NCBI RefSeq assembly: GCF_014640675.1
Contig: NZ_BMHK01000002.1
Coordinates: 124,001 to 188,000, forward strand
From: Novosphingobium endophyticum
GTDB taxonomy: Bacteria; Pseudomonadota; Alphaproteobacteria; Sphingomonadales; Sphingomonadaceae
DNA length: 64,000 bases
Direction of reading: 5' to 3'
A program made the position numbers and the translations under genes. Below the pieces are notes generated by a model that worked only from the letters and a program-made list of their open reading frames with translations, did not search any database and was not told the origin of the DNA. Numbering within the stretch: position 1 is the stretch's first letter; each line of letters begins with the position of its first letter. Positions 1 through 9,248 of the stretch are shown here, in pieces.

Positions 1-92
1 CCGGCTTTGCCGTCGACGAAGTCAAAGTCGCCGCCCGCAGCAACGGCAAGGGCGCCAAGCACGTGATCTGGTTCGCTTCGACGCGGCAGTAG
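1..92 (+). CDS. 3' end of an unidentified gene (truncated by window start)
   Basis: An open frame beginning at base 3 runs 29 residues (GFAVDEVKVAARSNGKGAKH...STRQ) to a TAG at 90-92. The codons are GC-rich like those of its neighbours, so it looks like the tail of a real gene whose start lies outside the window. The fragment is too short to assign to a family and I do not recognise it. About 200 bases follow before the ABC-F gene, and I see no gene or clear RNA in them. Confidence 0.45.
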   Translation, partial: GFAVDEVKVAARSNGKGAKHVIWFASTRQ

Positions 93-290
93 GCAGGAAC
101 AGTTGCGCGGACCCGTTACTGGCGGTGCGTTGCAAAAACTCCTCTTCCTCGGCGGCGCGCAGTTCCCTGCGGGCGGCTCCCATGTTGCCGCGATGGCCGT
201 CGGGCGCTCGCGGCCCGGAACCCGATCGCGAAGGGCGGTTGCATGCTCTGTACCATTGGGATTCCGGTGGTGGGCTGTTAAGGGCCGCGC

Positions 291-2183
291 ATGTTGACGA
301 TTTCCGGTATCACGGTCCGCCTCGGCGGCCGCACAATTCTCGACCAGGCCTCGACCGCGATTCCGACCGGCGCGCGGGTCGGACTTATAGGGCGCAACGG
401 CGCCGGCAAGTCGACCCTGATGAAGGTGATGATCGGCGAACTCGAAGCCGACGACGGCGCCATCGAGATGCCGCGCCGGGCGCGCCTGGGCTATATCGCC
501 CAGGAGGCGCCGAGCGGCAGTGCCACCCCGTTCGAGACCGTTCTGGCCGCCGACGTCGAACGCGCGCGGTTGCTTGAAGAAGCGGAAACCTGCGTCGATC
601 CTCACCGGCTCGGCGACGTGCATGATCGCCTGCTGGCGATCGATGCCTATAGTGCTCCGGCGCGCGCGGCGCGGATCCTCATCGGCCTGGGCTTCGACGA
701 GGCGATGCAGGCGCAGCCGGTCGATAGCTTCTCGGGCGGTTGGAAGATGCGGGTGGCGCTCGCGGCGCTGCTGTTTTCGCAGCCCGACCTGCTCCTGCTC
801 GACGAGCCCTCGAATCACCTCGATCTCGAGGCGACCTTGTGGCTGGAAAGCTTCCTGCGCACATATCCCGGCACGCTGATCGTCATCAGCCACGAGCGCG
901 ACCTGCTCAACAACGTGGTCGACAACATCCTGCACCTGCAGGGCGGCAAGATCACGCTCTATCCGGGCGGCTACGACAGCTTCGAGCGCCAGCGCGCCGA
1001 GCGCGCGGCGCAGCTCGCGGCGGCCAAGGCGTCGCAGGATGCCCAGCGCGCCAAGCTGGAAGACTACGTGCGCCGCAACAGCGCGCGCGCCTCGACCGCC
1101 AAGCAGGCCCAGTCGCGCGCCAAGATGCTGGCCAGGATGCAGCCGATCGTGGCGATGATGGAAGATCCCTCGCTCAGCTTCGACTTCCCCAGCCCCAAGG
1201 AACTGCGACCGCCGCTGATCACGCTCGACCGCGCGGCAGTGGGCTATGTCGAGGACCAGCCGGTCCTGCGCAAGCTCGGCCTGCGCATCGATCCAGACGA
1301 TCGCATCGCCCTGCTGGGCCGCAACGGCAACGGCAAGACCACGCTGGCGCGGCTGCTGGCCGGGCAGCTCACGCCGATGTCGGGCGAGATGAATATCTCG
1401 GGCAAGCTGGCGATCGGCTACTTCACCCAGTACCAGGTCGAGGAACTGGCAGGCAGCGACACCCCGCTGATGCACATGACCCGCGCCATGGAGGGCAAGC
1501 CGCCGCAGGCCGTGCGCGGACAGCTGGGGCGCTTCGGGTTCTCCGGGGAGCGGGCGCTGACGCCGGTGTCCAAACTTTCGGGCGGCGAGCGCGCGCGCCT
1601 CGCGCTGGCGCTGGTGACACGCGATGCACCGCACCTGCTGATCCTCGACGAGCCGACCAACCACCTCGACGTCGATGCGCGCGAGGCGCTGGTGCAAGCG
1701 CTCAATGCCTATGAAGGCGCCGTGATCCTGATCAGTCACGACCGGCACATGGTCGAACTCACCGCCGACCGCCTGGTGCTGGTCGATGGCGGCGAGGCGC
1801 GCGAATATTCCGGAAGCATGAGCGACTACATGGACTTCGTGCTTGGCCGCAACCAGCCCAGGGCGGACGGCCCCAGGGCAGCCGGGAAGGGCGACGCCAG
1901 CGGAAAAGCCAAAAGGCCCGATCAGAAGGCGGTGACGGCGGGCTGGAAGGAGCAGCGCGAACTGCGCAAGCAATTCACCCGTGCCGAGACCGCAATCACG
2001 CGGCTTCAGGCCAGGATCGAGGAGATCGACGGGGCGCTGACGGAGCCGGTCGTCCCGCCGCACACGCTCGCGGGCCTGACGGCCGGCGAACTGGCCCGAC
2101 GCCGCGCCGCCGCGGTGGACGAACTCGAAACGGCCGAGGCACAGTGGCTGGAACTGAGTGAAAAGCTCGAAGCCTGCGATTGA
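291..2183 (+). CDS. ABC-F family ATP-binding protein (YheS/Uup-like)
   Basis: Soluble protein of 630 aa with two ATP-binding cassettes and no membrane segments, the layout of ABC-F proteins, which act on ribosomes rather than as transporters. First cassette: Walker A GRNGAGKST at residues 34-42, signature SGGWKMR at 148-154, Walker B LLLLDEPSNHLD from about 167. Second cassette: Walker A GRNGNGKTT from about 343, SGGERARL from about 430, LILDEPTNHLD from about 449. An inter-cassette linker rich in Arg, Lys and Ala lies around 230-285, and a charged, probably coiled C-terminal tail at about 560-625. Length matches E. coli YheS (637 aa) better than EttA (555 aa). It stands alone. The exact translation-factor role is not inferable from sequence. 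Confidence 0.9.
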   Translation: MLTISGITVRLGGRTILDQASTAIPTGARVGLIGRNGAGKSTLMKVMIGELEADDGAIEMPRRARLGYIAQEAPSGSATPFETVLAADVERARLLEEAETCVDPHRLGDVHDRLLAIDAYSAPARAARILIGLGFDEAMQAQPVDSFSGGWKMRVALAALLFSQPDLLLLDEPSNHLDLEATLWLESFLRTYPGTLIVISHERDLLNNVVDNILHLQGGKITLYPGGYDSFERQRAERAAQLAAAKASQDAQRAKLEDYVRRNSARASTAKQAQSRAKMLARMQPIVAMMEDPSLSFDFPSPKELRPPLITLDRAAVGYVEDQPVLRKLGLRIDPDDRIALLGRNGNGKTTLARLLAGQLTPMSGEMNISGKLAIGYFTQYQVEELAGSDTPLMHMTRAMEGKPPQAVRGQLGRFGFSGERALTPVSKLSGGERARLALALVTRDAPHLLILDEPTNHLDVDAREALVQALNAYEGAVILISHDRHMVELTADRLVLVDGGEAREYSGSMSDYMDFVLGRNQPRADGPRAAGKGDASGKAKRPDQKAVTAGWKEQRELRKQFTRAETAITRLQARIEEIDGALTEPVVPPHTLAGLTAGELARRRAAAVDELETAEAQWLELSEKLEACD

Positions 2184-2307
2184 TCGCTGACCGGCCGGGC
2201 AGAATGGCCGGAAGGTTGGGGGGGAGCGGACGCTATCGGAATGCCGCGTCGCATGAAGCCCACCCCGCTGCGACTATGTTCGCCGGAAGGCTCACCAAGT
2301 CTCGCGC

Positions 2308-2327
2308 CCCTCCCGCTTGCGGGAGGG
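2308..2327. repeat. short palindrome (REP-like hairpin)
   Basis: CCCTCCCGC-TT-GCGGGAGGG is a perfect 9-bp stem with a 2-base loop, 125 bases after the ABC-F stop. It has no T-run on either side, so it is more likely a dispersed palindrome than an intrinsic terminator. A closely related stem, CCCTCCCC-TGAA-GGGGAGGG, lies inside ccoH at 12679-12698. Confidence 0.6.
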
Positions 2328-2382
2328 CAGAGACGCGCCCCATAGCGTCGGCGGAAGCGGTCGGTTGATTGTCCCGGCCAAT

Positions 2383-2396
2383 TTGCGTTCGATCAA
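2383..2396. promoter_or_regulatory. imperfect FNR-box-like site upstream of Rieske oxygenase
   Basis: TTGCGTTCGATCAA matches TTGA-N6-TCAA at seven of eight positions (C instead of A at position 4). It ends 69 bases before the proposed oxygenase start. Taken alone it is weak. It is listed because a gene for an FNR-type regulator follows directly and perfect boxes occur elsewhere in the window. Confidence 0.3.
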
Positions 2397-2465
2397 AGCT
2401 TGCCTTGGCTATTCTGCTTCACAGTCTCTGCTGAACAGCCGTTCAACAGGACAGGATGCCGCACA

Positions 2466-3893
2466 ATGGCCGAGATGAACCCCCAGGGCATGCCGCTCTC
2501 CGGCAACCCCTTTCCGATGACGCGCCCCGAACTCGTTCCCGCGAGGCGCTATTACGATGAGACATTCTACCAGGCCGAGGTCGATCACCTCTGGCCGCAT
2601 ATCTGGCAGATGGCGTGCCGACTGGAGATGATCCCCGAGGTCGGCGACTGGATCGAGTATTCCAATGTCGGCAAATCGGTCATCGTCGTACGCACCAGGG
2701 ACGGCGTGAAGGCGTATGAGAATCACTGTCGTCACCGCGGGGTTCCGATCGCGGGTGGCTCGGGCAACGCTCATGGCAATTGCGCCCGGAGCGGGTTCAT
2801 CTGCCCCTTCCATGGCTGGCGCTGGAACATGGATGGGGAGAACACCTTCGTCTATGGCAGGGAACTGTTCTCGCCGGACCTGCTTGACCGGAACGAACTC
2901 GCCCTGAAGCCGGTACGCTGCGAGACCTGGGGCGGCTGCGCCTTCATCAACCACGACAAGAACGCGCCCGGCCTGCGCGAGTGCCTTGGCCCGGTGCTGG
3001 ACCGGCTCGACGCCCATGGCATGTCGAACGTGCGTTCCGAATGGTGGTTCGCGACCGAGTTGCCGGCCAACTGGAAGATCGCGATGGAGGCCTTCATGGA
3101 AGGCTACCACGTGATGATGACGCATCCGCAGCTTCAGCGTTCGGTTCCGGGGCTCTATAACGCCCGGTACGGGAATGACACCGGCGGAATCGGTTTGCCG
3201 ATCGATCCGGACCAGTCCGTGGCCGACAACATCGCCTCGCAGATCGAGAACCTGGAACTGCTCGGTTCGGGCATGGCGGGGATGGTCCATGCCAAGGAAA
3301 TCGAGATCGCGAAGGAACTGGGCTCCGATACGGTTCTCGACAAGCTGCCTCCCACGGTGGCCGAAGCCGTGCCCGTATGGTTCGGCCTCGTCCAGGAAGC
3401 GATCACCCGCAAACTGCGCGAGCGCGGCGAGAACGTGCCCGATCTCAACGCCGTGTGCGTTTCCGACCCGGTCAGCGCGGTCGAGTACATTTTCCCGCAC
3501 TATTTCCTGCTGCCCTTTTTCACCAGCTATGCCTCCTACCGGATCCGGCCGCTCGGCCCGGAAAAGTGCCTGTTCGAGATCTGGTCGCTGACTCACTGCG
3601 CGGAAGGCGAGGAGCCCGAGGTGCCCTTGGAACCCACCGTCCTGCCTTATGACAGCCAGGATTTCCCGATGATCCCCCGGCAGGACTATTCCAACATTCC
3701 GATCCAGCAGAAGGGCCTCCATTCGGAAGGCTTTGAATTCATGCGCCTGTCGAAAGACGTGGAAGGTCTCATCAGCAATTACCAGCGGATCATCGACGGT
3801 TACATCGCCGGCGAGCCTTCGTCGAAACTGGCGCAGGCGACACGGAAGCTGGGCGGCAACTTCGATGGGCCGATAGTCGACCTGGGTTTCTGA
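2466..3893 (+). CDS. Rieske [2Fe-2S] aromatic-ring-hydroxylating oxygenase, alpha subunit
   Basis: A 475-aa catalytic subunit of a Rieske non-haem iron oxygenase, which would use O2 and electrons from a separate reductase to hydroxylate or demethylate a substrate. The Rieske cluster ligands are CRH (after YENH) and CPFHGW, separated by 22 residues rather than the usual 16-17. The catalytic iron site is EGYHVMMTH, an E-x2-H-x4-H pattern with Glu where most families have Asp, as in the CntA/YeaW carnitine oxygenases. The ATG at 2466 is chosen because AGGACAGGA sits about 10 bases before it; an in-frame extension to 2400 has no such site. No reductase or ferredoxin lies nearby. It resembles the second oxygenase at 17459-18883. 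The substrate is unknown. Confidence 0.9.
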   Translation: MAEMNPQGMPLSGNPFPMTRPELVPARRYYDETFYQAEVDHLWPHIWQMACRLEMIPEVGDWIEYSNVGKSVIVVRTRDGVKAYENHCRHRGVPIAGGSGNAHGNCARSGFICPFHGWRWNMDGENTFVYGRELFSPDLLDRNELALKPVRCETWGGCAFINHDKNAPGLRECLGPVLDRLDAHGMSNVRSEWWFATELPANWKIAMEAFMEGYHVMMTHPQLQRSVPGLYNARYGNDTGGIGLPIDPDQSVADNIASQIENLELLGSGMAGMVHAKEIEIAKELGSDTVLDKLPPTVAEAVPVWFGLVQEAITRKLRERGENVPDLNAVCVSDPVSAVEYIFPHYFLLPFFTSYASYRIRPLGPEKCLFEIWSLTHCAEGEEPEVPLEPTVLPYDSQDFPMIPRQDYSNIPIQQKGLHSEGFEFMRLSKDVEGLISNYQRIIDGYIAGEPSSKLAQATRKLGGNFDGPIVDLGF

Positions 3894-3991
3894 AATATCG
3901 CGAAGACGACGGGCGGGGCGTTTCGCATACCGCCCGTATCGCGTAGACGGCGCATATTGCTGCAACCCCGGTGCGCTGGTACCAACTATTT

Positions 3992-4693
3992 ATGTCCAAC
4001 TGTGACCTTTGCGTCGTTCGGAACCGGGCGATTTGTTCCTCTCTTGACGCGAAGGAGCTTGAAGCGCTCAACGCGATCGGTCGCACGCGCAAGATCACGG
4101 CGGGCGAATCGCTGATCTGGGAAGGCGAGGATTCCGTTCTCGTCGCCAACGTCATCGAAGGCGTGCTCAAGCTTTCCACCAATACCGAAGACGGGCGCGA
4201 GCAGATCGTCGGCGTGGTCTATCCTTCCGACTTCATCGGCCGGCCTTTCGGCGGCACGTCGGGCCACGGCGTGACGGCGCTGACCGATGCCACGGTCTGT
4301 GTCTTTTCCCGCCGCGATTTCGACGCTTTCGCGCGCGAGCATCCGGCGCTCGAGCACAAGCTGCTCGAACGCACGCTGGGCGAGCTTGACCGCACGCGGC
4401 GCTGGATGCTGCTGCTGGGGCGCAAGTCCGCGTCCGAGAAGATGGCCACCTTCCTGGTTGAGATGGCCGAACGCCTGACCGGTTCGGGCTGCCGAGTCGA
4501 CGCCGACAAGCCCAACCGGCGACACCTGACCCTGCCGTTCTCGCGCCAGCAGATCGCCGACGTGCTGGGCCTGACGATAGAAACGGTCAGCCGCCAGTTC
4601 ACCCGGCTCAGGAATGAGGGCGTGATCGACCTGCCCTCGCGCCGCGACGTGACGATCCTCGATTACGAGGCGCTGATCGCCGAAGCGGGCTGA
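3992..4693 (+). CDS. fnrL: Crp/Fnr-family oxygen-sensing transcriptional regulator (FnrL/FnrN-like)
   Basis: A 233-aa regulator with an N-terminal cysteine set C4-x2-C7-x7-C15 and a fourth Cys at about 103 (DATVCVF), the arrangement that holds the [4Fe-4S] cluster of FnrL/FnrN proteins. A cyclic-nucleotide-like beta-roll follows, then a dimerisation helix, then a helix-turn-helix near 183-205 whose ETVSR recognises FNR boxes (TTGA-N6-TCAA). A GTG at 3971 in the same frame would add seven residues; ATG 3992 puts the cysteines where FnrL proteins have them. No clear ribosome site is seen for either. Perfect FNR boxes precede ccoN and the BVMO/amidohydrolase pair. The 3' end overlaps the convergent sulfotransferase by 31 bases. 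Confidence 0.88.
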   Translation: MSNCDLCVVRNRAICSSLDAKELEALNAIGRTRKITAGESLIWEGEDSVLVANVIEGVLKLSTNTEDGREQIVGVVYPSDFIGRPFGGTSGHGVTALTDATVCVFSRRDFDAFAREHPALEHKLLERTLGELDRTRRWMLLLGRKSASEKMATFLVEMAERLTGSGCRVDADKPNRRHLTLPFSRQQIADVLGLTIETVSRQFTRLRNEGVIDLPSRRDVTILDYEALIAEAG

Positions 4694-6015
4694 GCCTGCG
4701 CCGAAGCATGGGCCGGAACCTTGCGGGCGCCGGCCGGCCTGAGATCGAACGACGGGGCGGCATCGGCGGGCAGCAGGTCGAATGCGTGCATGTAGCGCTC
4801 GAAACGGTGGCGCACTGCCTCCGCATCGAGGCCGAAGGAAGACAGCTCATAGCGGTGGTGCTGCCAACGGTGCTCGCTGCGGGTCGCGGTCACGTATCGC
4901 TCCATGCCCGGCACGGCCGGCGCGATGTCCATGTCGAGGAAGGCGTAGACGCGCTTCATCACCGCGAGCCAGTCGGCGTCCATGTCCCTGTAGAGCACGT
5001 CGATCCGCTGGCCGGGATGAATGCGGCTGCGCGCGACCTGCATCCGGTCGATCTGCAGCTTCGTCTTGTGCAGCCATTGCTGGCCGATCCAGCCGGCGTC
5101 GGCCTTGTCGCTGTGGATCGTCATCTGGTTCCAGACGAGCGAGCAACTGCTGCCCACCACCCGCGCCGGATCCCGGTGGATGAATATCAGCCTTGCGTCC
5201 GGGAAGACGCGCATCAGCGCGGGTAGGTCAAGCATGTGCTGCGGCGTCTTGAGCACCCACGGCTTGCGTGACGTGCTGCCACGCGCCCAGCGCACCAGCC
5301 GCAGCAGGCGCGCGACGTGCTGGTAGGCGGGAGTGGCGTCCTCGTTTTCGGCCCAACGGCCATAGCTCGGCACGCGCCACTGGGCTTCGTGCTTCATGCC
5401 CCACGCCGAGGCCACGAGCAGCCCCAGCTCTTCTTCCGGCTCGAACGGCCCCGTGGGGTGGATGACGGCGGTCCTGGGATTGAGCCGGTGCACGGTGGAA
5501 AGCAGCCTGCCGGCCTCGCGCGGGCGGCGGTCGCGCCCCCCCGGACGAAATTCCGGGCGAGGGGCAGGGCAGACGGTTTCAAAGAAACGCAAGTGCTCGA
5601 AGCGTTCGTCTGCCGCGAGGAGCCGGTGAAGCCGCGTCGTCCCCGACCGCATCGGTCCCACGACGATGACCGGCGGTGCCAGCGGTTCGGCCAGGATCTC
5701 CGGCTCACTGTCGAACCAGTGCTGTGCCCAGAGCCGTTCGCGCATGATTTTCACGAACTGGCCGGTCGCGGCGAAGCGCCCCAGGGTGTTCAGCGCGGCT
5801 TCCTCTTCCAGTGCTTCGACCAGCACTTGCAGCGGCTCGAGAAACCAGGGGTCGCCGAAATCGTGGAGGCCGGTCTGCCTGCGGGCAAGCTCGCACATTT
5901 CCTGAACGTCCAGGTCGATTTCGGGGACCAGCCCTGACTTGTGCAACCCGCGCATGACGACGTTGGCGGCGCTCACCAGACGGGAGCGGGGCGGCAGCGA
6001 GAAATCTCCAGTCAT
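4663..6015 (-). CDS. sulfotransferase family protein
   Basis: A 450-aa protein with the two PAPS-binding signatures of sulfotransferases: a 5'-phosphosulfate loop PMRSGTTRLHRLL near residue 120 and a 3'-phosphate motif RLIFIHRDPARVVGSS in the second half. It probably moves sulfate from PAPS to a small molecule or glycan; the acceptor is unknown. The start at 6015 (MTGDFSLPP) is chosen because the longer in-frame extension is low-complexity Arg/Lys sequence. The C-terminus is Ala/Ser-rich. It is convergent with, and overlaps, the FNR-type regulator gene, so the two may affect each other's expression. It is unrelated in length and motif detail to the smaller sulfotransferase at 40010-40615. Confidence 0.85.
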   Translation of the reverse strand: MTGDFSLPPRSRLVSAANVVMRGLHKSGLVPEIDLDVQEMCELARRQTGLHDFGDPWFLEPLQVLVEALEEEAALNTLGRFAATGQFVKIMRERLWAQHWFDSEPEILAEPLAPPVIVVGPMRSGTTRLHRLLAADERFEHLRFFETVCPAPRPEFRPGGRDRRPREAGRLLSTVHRLNPRTAVIHPTGPFEPEEELGLLVASAWGMKHEAQWRVPSYGRWAENEDATPAYQHVARLLRLVRWARGSTSRKPWVLKTPQHMLDLPALMRVFPDARLIFIHRDPARVVGSSCSLVWNQMTIHSDKADAGWIGQQWLHKTKLQIDRMQVARSRIHPGQRIDVLYRDMDADWLAVMKRVYAFLDMDIAPAVPGMERYVTATRSEHRWQHHRYELSSFGLDAEAVRHRFERYMHAFDLLPADAAPSFDLRPAGARKVPAHASAQAQPASAISAS

Positions 6016-6118
6016 GACTGCAATAAGCGCATGCCGGGAAGAAATGTTCAATATGTCGGCATTCTTTCTGCACGACCGATCGATTGAAACAAAACACCGG
6101 CCGTGGTGTTGAAAGCAG

Positions 6119-6592
6119 ATGCACCCGATCGGCTCAGGTTTCCGGCGCGGAGCGGCCGCCTCGTCCGGTCGGGGCAGGAAGCGCACCTTGCGCAGCCGCT
6201 TCTTCAATCGGCACGGATCGGTTCTGTTCGTCAGGAATGCTGCGGCGTCGACGCTTTCTTTCCTTTTTGACCTGCTGCTGATCTGGATCATGATTGAGCA
6301 GACCGGCCTCGACATGACGATAGCGGTGGCGATCGGTTTCATCCTCGCCAACGCCGTTCACTATCTTCTCGCCCGTTCATGGGTCTTTCGGGGCACGGCG
6401 CGCGGGTTTGCGGCCGGCTACCTCTATTTCCTCGCCAATGCGCTTCTGGGGCTTGTCATCATCCTCGCCGCTTTCGCCTTGCTCGCCGAGGGGCTGGGCG
6501 TGCCCTACATGCTTGCGCGCGTGATCGCCTCGCTGTGCGCGGGCACAGTGGTCTTCGTGCTCAACGCGACGATGAACTTCCGTCGTCTCTGA
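6119..6592 (+). CDS. GtrA-like family membrane protein
   Basis: A 157-aa protein with four predicted membrane segments starting near residues 42, 67, 100 and 130, and the GtrA/DPMS motifs: a charged Arg-rich N-terminus leading into RNAAASTLSFLFDL, and NAVHYLLARSWVFRG after the second helix. GtrA-like proteins are thought to move lipid-linked sugars across the inner membrane or support surface polysaccharide synthesis. The first 35 residues are basic and may include non-coding sequence, so a later start is possible. A hairpin immediately after the stop separates it from ompW. No glycosyltransferase is adjacent, so the partner is unknown. Confidence 0.75.
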   Translation: MHPIGSGFRRGAAASSGRGRKRTLRSRFFNRHGSVLFVRNAAASTLSFLFDLLLIWIMIEQTGLDMTIAVAIGFILANAVHYLLARSWVFRGTARGFAAGYLYFLANALLGLVIILAAFALLAEGLGVPYMLARVIASLCAGTVVFVLNATMNFRRL

Positions 6593-6599
6593 CGAACAA

Positions 6600-6622
6600 G
6601 AGGGAGCCTGCGCGGCTCCCTC
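6600..6622. terminator. bidirectional hairpin between convergent genes
   Basis: GAGGGAGCC-TGCGC-GGCTCCCTC is a perfect 9-bp stem with a 5-base loop, 7 bases after the GtrA stop and 18 bases from the ompW stop. There is no U-run on either side, so termination strength is uncertain. The position between two converging genes supports a terminator role. Confidence 0.6.
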
Positions 6623-6640
6623 CCGGTGTCGTCGCAAGGA

Positions 6641-7339
6641 TCAGAAACGGTAGGAAACGCCGGCGCTCAGGACCCATGGGTCGAGGTCATGCCGGGTCTT
6701 CAGCGCGAGGGTGCCGTCCTCGTAAAACGAGGCGGTGGGCTTCATCCAGTATTTCTTGGCGTCGAGCGAGAGGCCGAAGCCTTTGTCGCCCAGCGCGATG
6801 TCGACGCCCGCCTGCGCGGCCACGCCCAGCTTGTTGGACATCTTCACCCTGTCGATGCCTAGCGCCTCGGCGGTGGCTCCGGGCTTTTCGTCGAAGACGA
6901 TGAACAGGGCCGGGCCTGCGCCCAGGTAGGGCTTGATCGGGCCGCCGGTGTCGAGGTGCACCTTGGCGGTGAGCGTGGCCGGCAGGATCAGGACATGGTC
7001 GACCAGTTCGGTTCCCGCAAGGTCGCCGGCGCCGTTCACATGGTGCTGCGTGAAGCAGCAGATCGTCTCGACCGAGAAGGTCTCGTTGAAGAAATATTCG
7101 ACCGTGAGCGTGGGCACGACATTGTCGTTGACCCTGGTCTGCGGATTGCCCAGCGCCGCGGCGGCCGCGCCGAGGGTCGTGCCGGGATCGAGGGCCCTGA
7201 TGCTGTCGATCCTGCCGTCCGGCAGCACGGCGGTGCCGAGGGCCCTGACCTGCAAGTGGCCCTCGGGACTGCCGGCCCAGGCCGGTGCCGAAAACGCGGT
7301 AGCTGCCGCCAGCGCGGCGGTCATCGTCAGTATGCGCAT
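6641..7339 (-). CDS. ompW: OmpW family outer membrane beta-barrel protein
   Basis: A 232-aa protein with a signal peptide (cleavage expected after AWA at residue 22) and the OmpW features: NVVPTLTVEYFF, IKPYLGAGPALFIVF, and a C-terminal strand ending in VSYRF with the terminal Phe needed for barrel assembly. OmpW barrels are narrow hydrophobic channels in the outer membrane. It is divergent from the ccoN operon, and the FNR box at 7490-7503 lies in the shared 231-base gap, so oxygen control of both is possible; ompW is an FNR target in enterobacteria. A short insert with two adjacent Cys (TICCF) is unusual for the family. Confidence 0.88.
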   Translation of the reverse strand: MRILTMTAALAAATAFSAPAWAGSPEGHLQVRALGTAVLPDGRIDSIRALDPGTTLGAAAAALGNPQTRVNDNVVPTLTVEYFFNETFSVETICCFTQHHVNGAGDLAGTELVDHVLILPATLTAKVHLDTGGPIKPYLGAGPALFIVFDEKPGATAEALGIDRVKMSNKLGVAAQAGVDIALGDKGFGLSLDAKKYWMKPTASFYEDGTLALKTRHDLDPWVLSAGVSYRF

Positions 7340-7489
7340 AGTGCTCGTCTTTCATCGCCGCCGGGCCCGCACCATACGGCTCCCCTCATCTGCGGCTGCG
7401 AAGAGAGCGTTCCTCGACCCGCTCGCCGATTGATTTGATTGGGCGCAAATTTGCCGTTTCTCGTGCTTTTTCCCAATGGGTGCGGGATT

Positions 7490-7503
7490 TTGACGCGGGT
7501 CAA
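7490..7503. promoter_or_regulatory. perfect FNR box upstream of ccoN
   Basis: TTGACGCGGGTCAA is a perfect TTGA-N6-TCAA palindrome, and its outer five bases (TTGAC/GTCAA) are fully complementary. It lies 67 bases before the ccoN ATG and 150 bases before the divergent ompW start. FNR/FixK proteins activate ccoN operons in alphaproteobacteria from such sites, and a suitable FnrL is encoded at 3992-4693. Confidence 0.85.
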
Positions 7504-7570
7504 TGTTTCGTCTGCCCGTGCGCTGCAATGCGGCAAGAGGTTCAGCAAACAATCTCGAAAGAGAAGGCTT

Positions 7571-9223
7571 ATGGAAACGGTCCTTGCACGGGCGGGCGTC
7601 TGGCTTGCCGTGCTTCTCCTCGCCGTCGTGGCGGCTGCCCTGGCGGCCGATGCCGGGTTCGCCATTCACATGACGATCGTTGCGCTGGCGGCCCTCGTCA
7701 TCCTGTGGGTCACGGTGAGCGGCGCGGATTACGGCGCCATGGCGCGCGGCATCCTGAAAATGCCCGCCGACGAAGGACGCTATGACGACGACCCGATACG
7801 CTGGGGCGTGATCGCCACCGTGTTCTGGGGCATCGCCGGTTTCGCGGCGGGGCTGTTCATCGCCATGCAACTCACCTGGCCGGTGCTGAACCTTGAGCCT
7901 TACCTGAACTTCGGCCGGCTGCGCCCGCTGCACACCTCGGCGGTGATCTTCGCCTTCGGCGGCAATGCCCTGATCGCGACCAGCTTCTACGTCGTCCAGC
8001 GTACCTGCCGCGCGCGTCTCGCCTTCCCCGGCCTCGCGCGCTTCGTGTTCTGGGGCTACCAGCTCTTCATCGTGCTCGCCGCGAGCGGTTATCTGCTCGG
8101 CACCACGCAGAGCAAGGAATATGCCGAGCCCGAATGGTACGTGGACTGGTGGCTGACGATCGTCTGGCTCGCCTACCTCGCGGTCTTCGTCGGCACGATC
8201 ATCAAGCGTGCAGAGCCGCATATCTACGTGGCGAACTGGTTCTATCTCGCCTTCATCGTCACCGTCGCCATGCTGCATGTCGTCAACAACCTCGACATGC
8301 CGGTCAGCCTGCTCGGTTCGAAGAGCTATCCGCTCTTCGCCGGCGTGCAGGGCGCATTGGTGCAGTGGTGGTACGGCCACAACGCGGTCGGCTTCTTCCT
8401 GACCGCCGGCTTCCTGGCGATGATGTACTATTTCGTGCCCAAGCAGGCCGAGCGCCCGGTCTACAGCTACCGCCTGTCGATCATCCACTTCTGGTCGCTG
8501 ATCTTCCTCTACATCTGGGCGGGGCCGCACCACCTCCACTACACCGCGCTGCCCGACTGGGCGCAGACGCTGGGGATGGTCTTCTCGGTCATGCTGTGGA
8601 TGCCGAGCTGGGGCGGCATGATCAACGGGCTGATGACGCTCAACGGCGCCTGGGACAAGGTCCGCACCGATCCGATCATCCGCATGATGGTCATGGCGCT
8701 CGCCTTCTACGGCATGAGCACGTTCGAAGGCCCGATGATGTCGATCAAGAGCGTCAACTCGCTCTCGCACTATACCGACTGGACCATCGGCCACGTCCAT
8801 AGCGGCGCGCTGGGCTGGAACGGGATGATCACGTTCGCCTGCATGTACTACCTCGTGCCGCGCCTCTGGGGCCGCGAGCGGCTCTACTCGCTGCGGATGG
8901 TCAACTGGCACTTCTGGCTCGCGACCATCGGTATCGTCTTCTACGCCGCCAGCATGTGGGTGGCGGGCATCACCCAGGGCCTGATGTGGCGCGAATACGG
9001 CGCGGACGGCTATCTGGTGAACTCCTTCGCCGACACCGTCGCCGCGCTGCACCCGATGTTCATCATGCGCGCCTTCGGCGGCCTGCTCTACCTCGCGGGC
9101 GCCGTCATCATGGTGGTCAACGTCTGGGCGACCATCGCCGGCAGGCTGCGCCAGGAAGCGCCTATGCGCGATGCCGCCTACGACCCGGCCGCCGACCGCC
9201 CGATCCTGGCTCCTGCCCAATAA
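7571..9223 (+). CDS. ccoN: cytochrome c oxidase cbb3-type, subunit I
   Basis: A 550-aa haem-copper oxidase catalytic subunit in the inner membrane; it reduces O2 at the haem b3-CuB centre with high affinity. Conserved histidines are visible: H121 (RPLHTSAV) for low-spin haem b, [10 protein letters not shown] (H270) and PHHLHY (H320, H321) for CuB, and HVHSG (H408, H410) for the haems. The N-terminus carries about 70 residues with an extra membrane segment before the usual core start ([16 protein letters not shown]). ATG 7571 follows AGAAGG; the longer frame to 7439 overlaps the FNR box and is not used. It is the first gene of a run of ten tightly packed genes through hemN. Confidence 0.97.
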   Translation: METVLARAGVWLAVLLLAVVAAALAADAGFAIHMTIVALAALVILWVTVSGADYGAMARGILKMPADEGRYDDDPIRWGVIATVFWGIAGFAAGLFIAMQLTWPVLNLEPYLNFGRLRPLHTSAVIFAFGGNALIATSFYVVQRTCRARLAFPGLARFVFWGYQLFIVLAASGYLLGTTQSKEYAEPEWYVDWWLTIVWLAYLAVFVGTIIKRAEPHIYVANWFYLAFIVTVAMLHVVNNLDMPVSLLGSKSYPLFAGVQGALVQWWYGHNAVGFFLTAGFLAMMYYFVPKQAERPVYSYRLSIIHFWSLIFLYIWAGPHHLHYTALPDWAQTLGMVFSVMLWMPSWGGMINGLMTLNGAWDKVRTDPIIRMMVMALAFYGMSTFEGPMMSIKSVNSLSHYTDWTIGHVHSGALGWNGMITFACMYYLVPRLWGRERLYSLRMVNWHFWLATIGIVFYAASMWVAGITQGLMWREYGADGYLVNSFADTVAALHPMFIMRAFGGLLYLAGAVIMVVNVWATIAGRLRQEAPMRDAAYDPAADRPILAPAQ

Positions 9224-9248
9224 GCGCGACGAACAGGGAACTATAGCC

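Noticed and set aside
93..290. GC-rich stretch before the ABC-F gene as a possible structured RNA (such as 6S RNA)
   Set aside because: Some inverted segments are visible but no conserved 6S or tmRNA landmark could be identified by eye.
4059..4071. TTGAAGCGCTCAA as a possible FNR box inside the FnrL gene
   Set aside because: The spacing is five bases instead of six and it lies inside the coding region.
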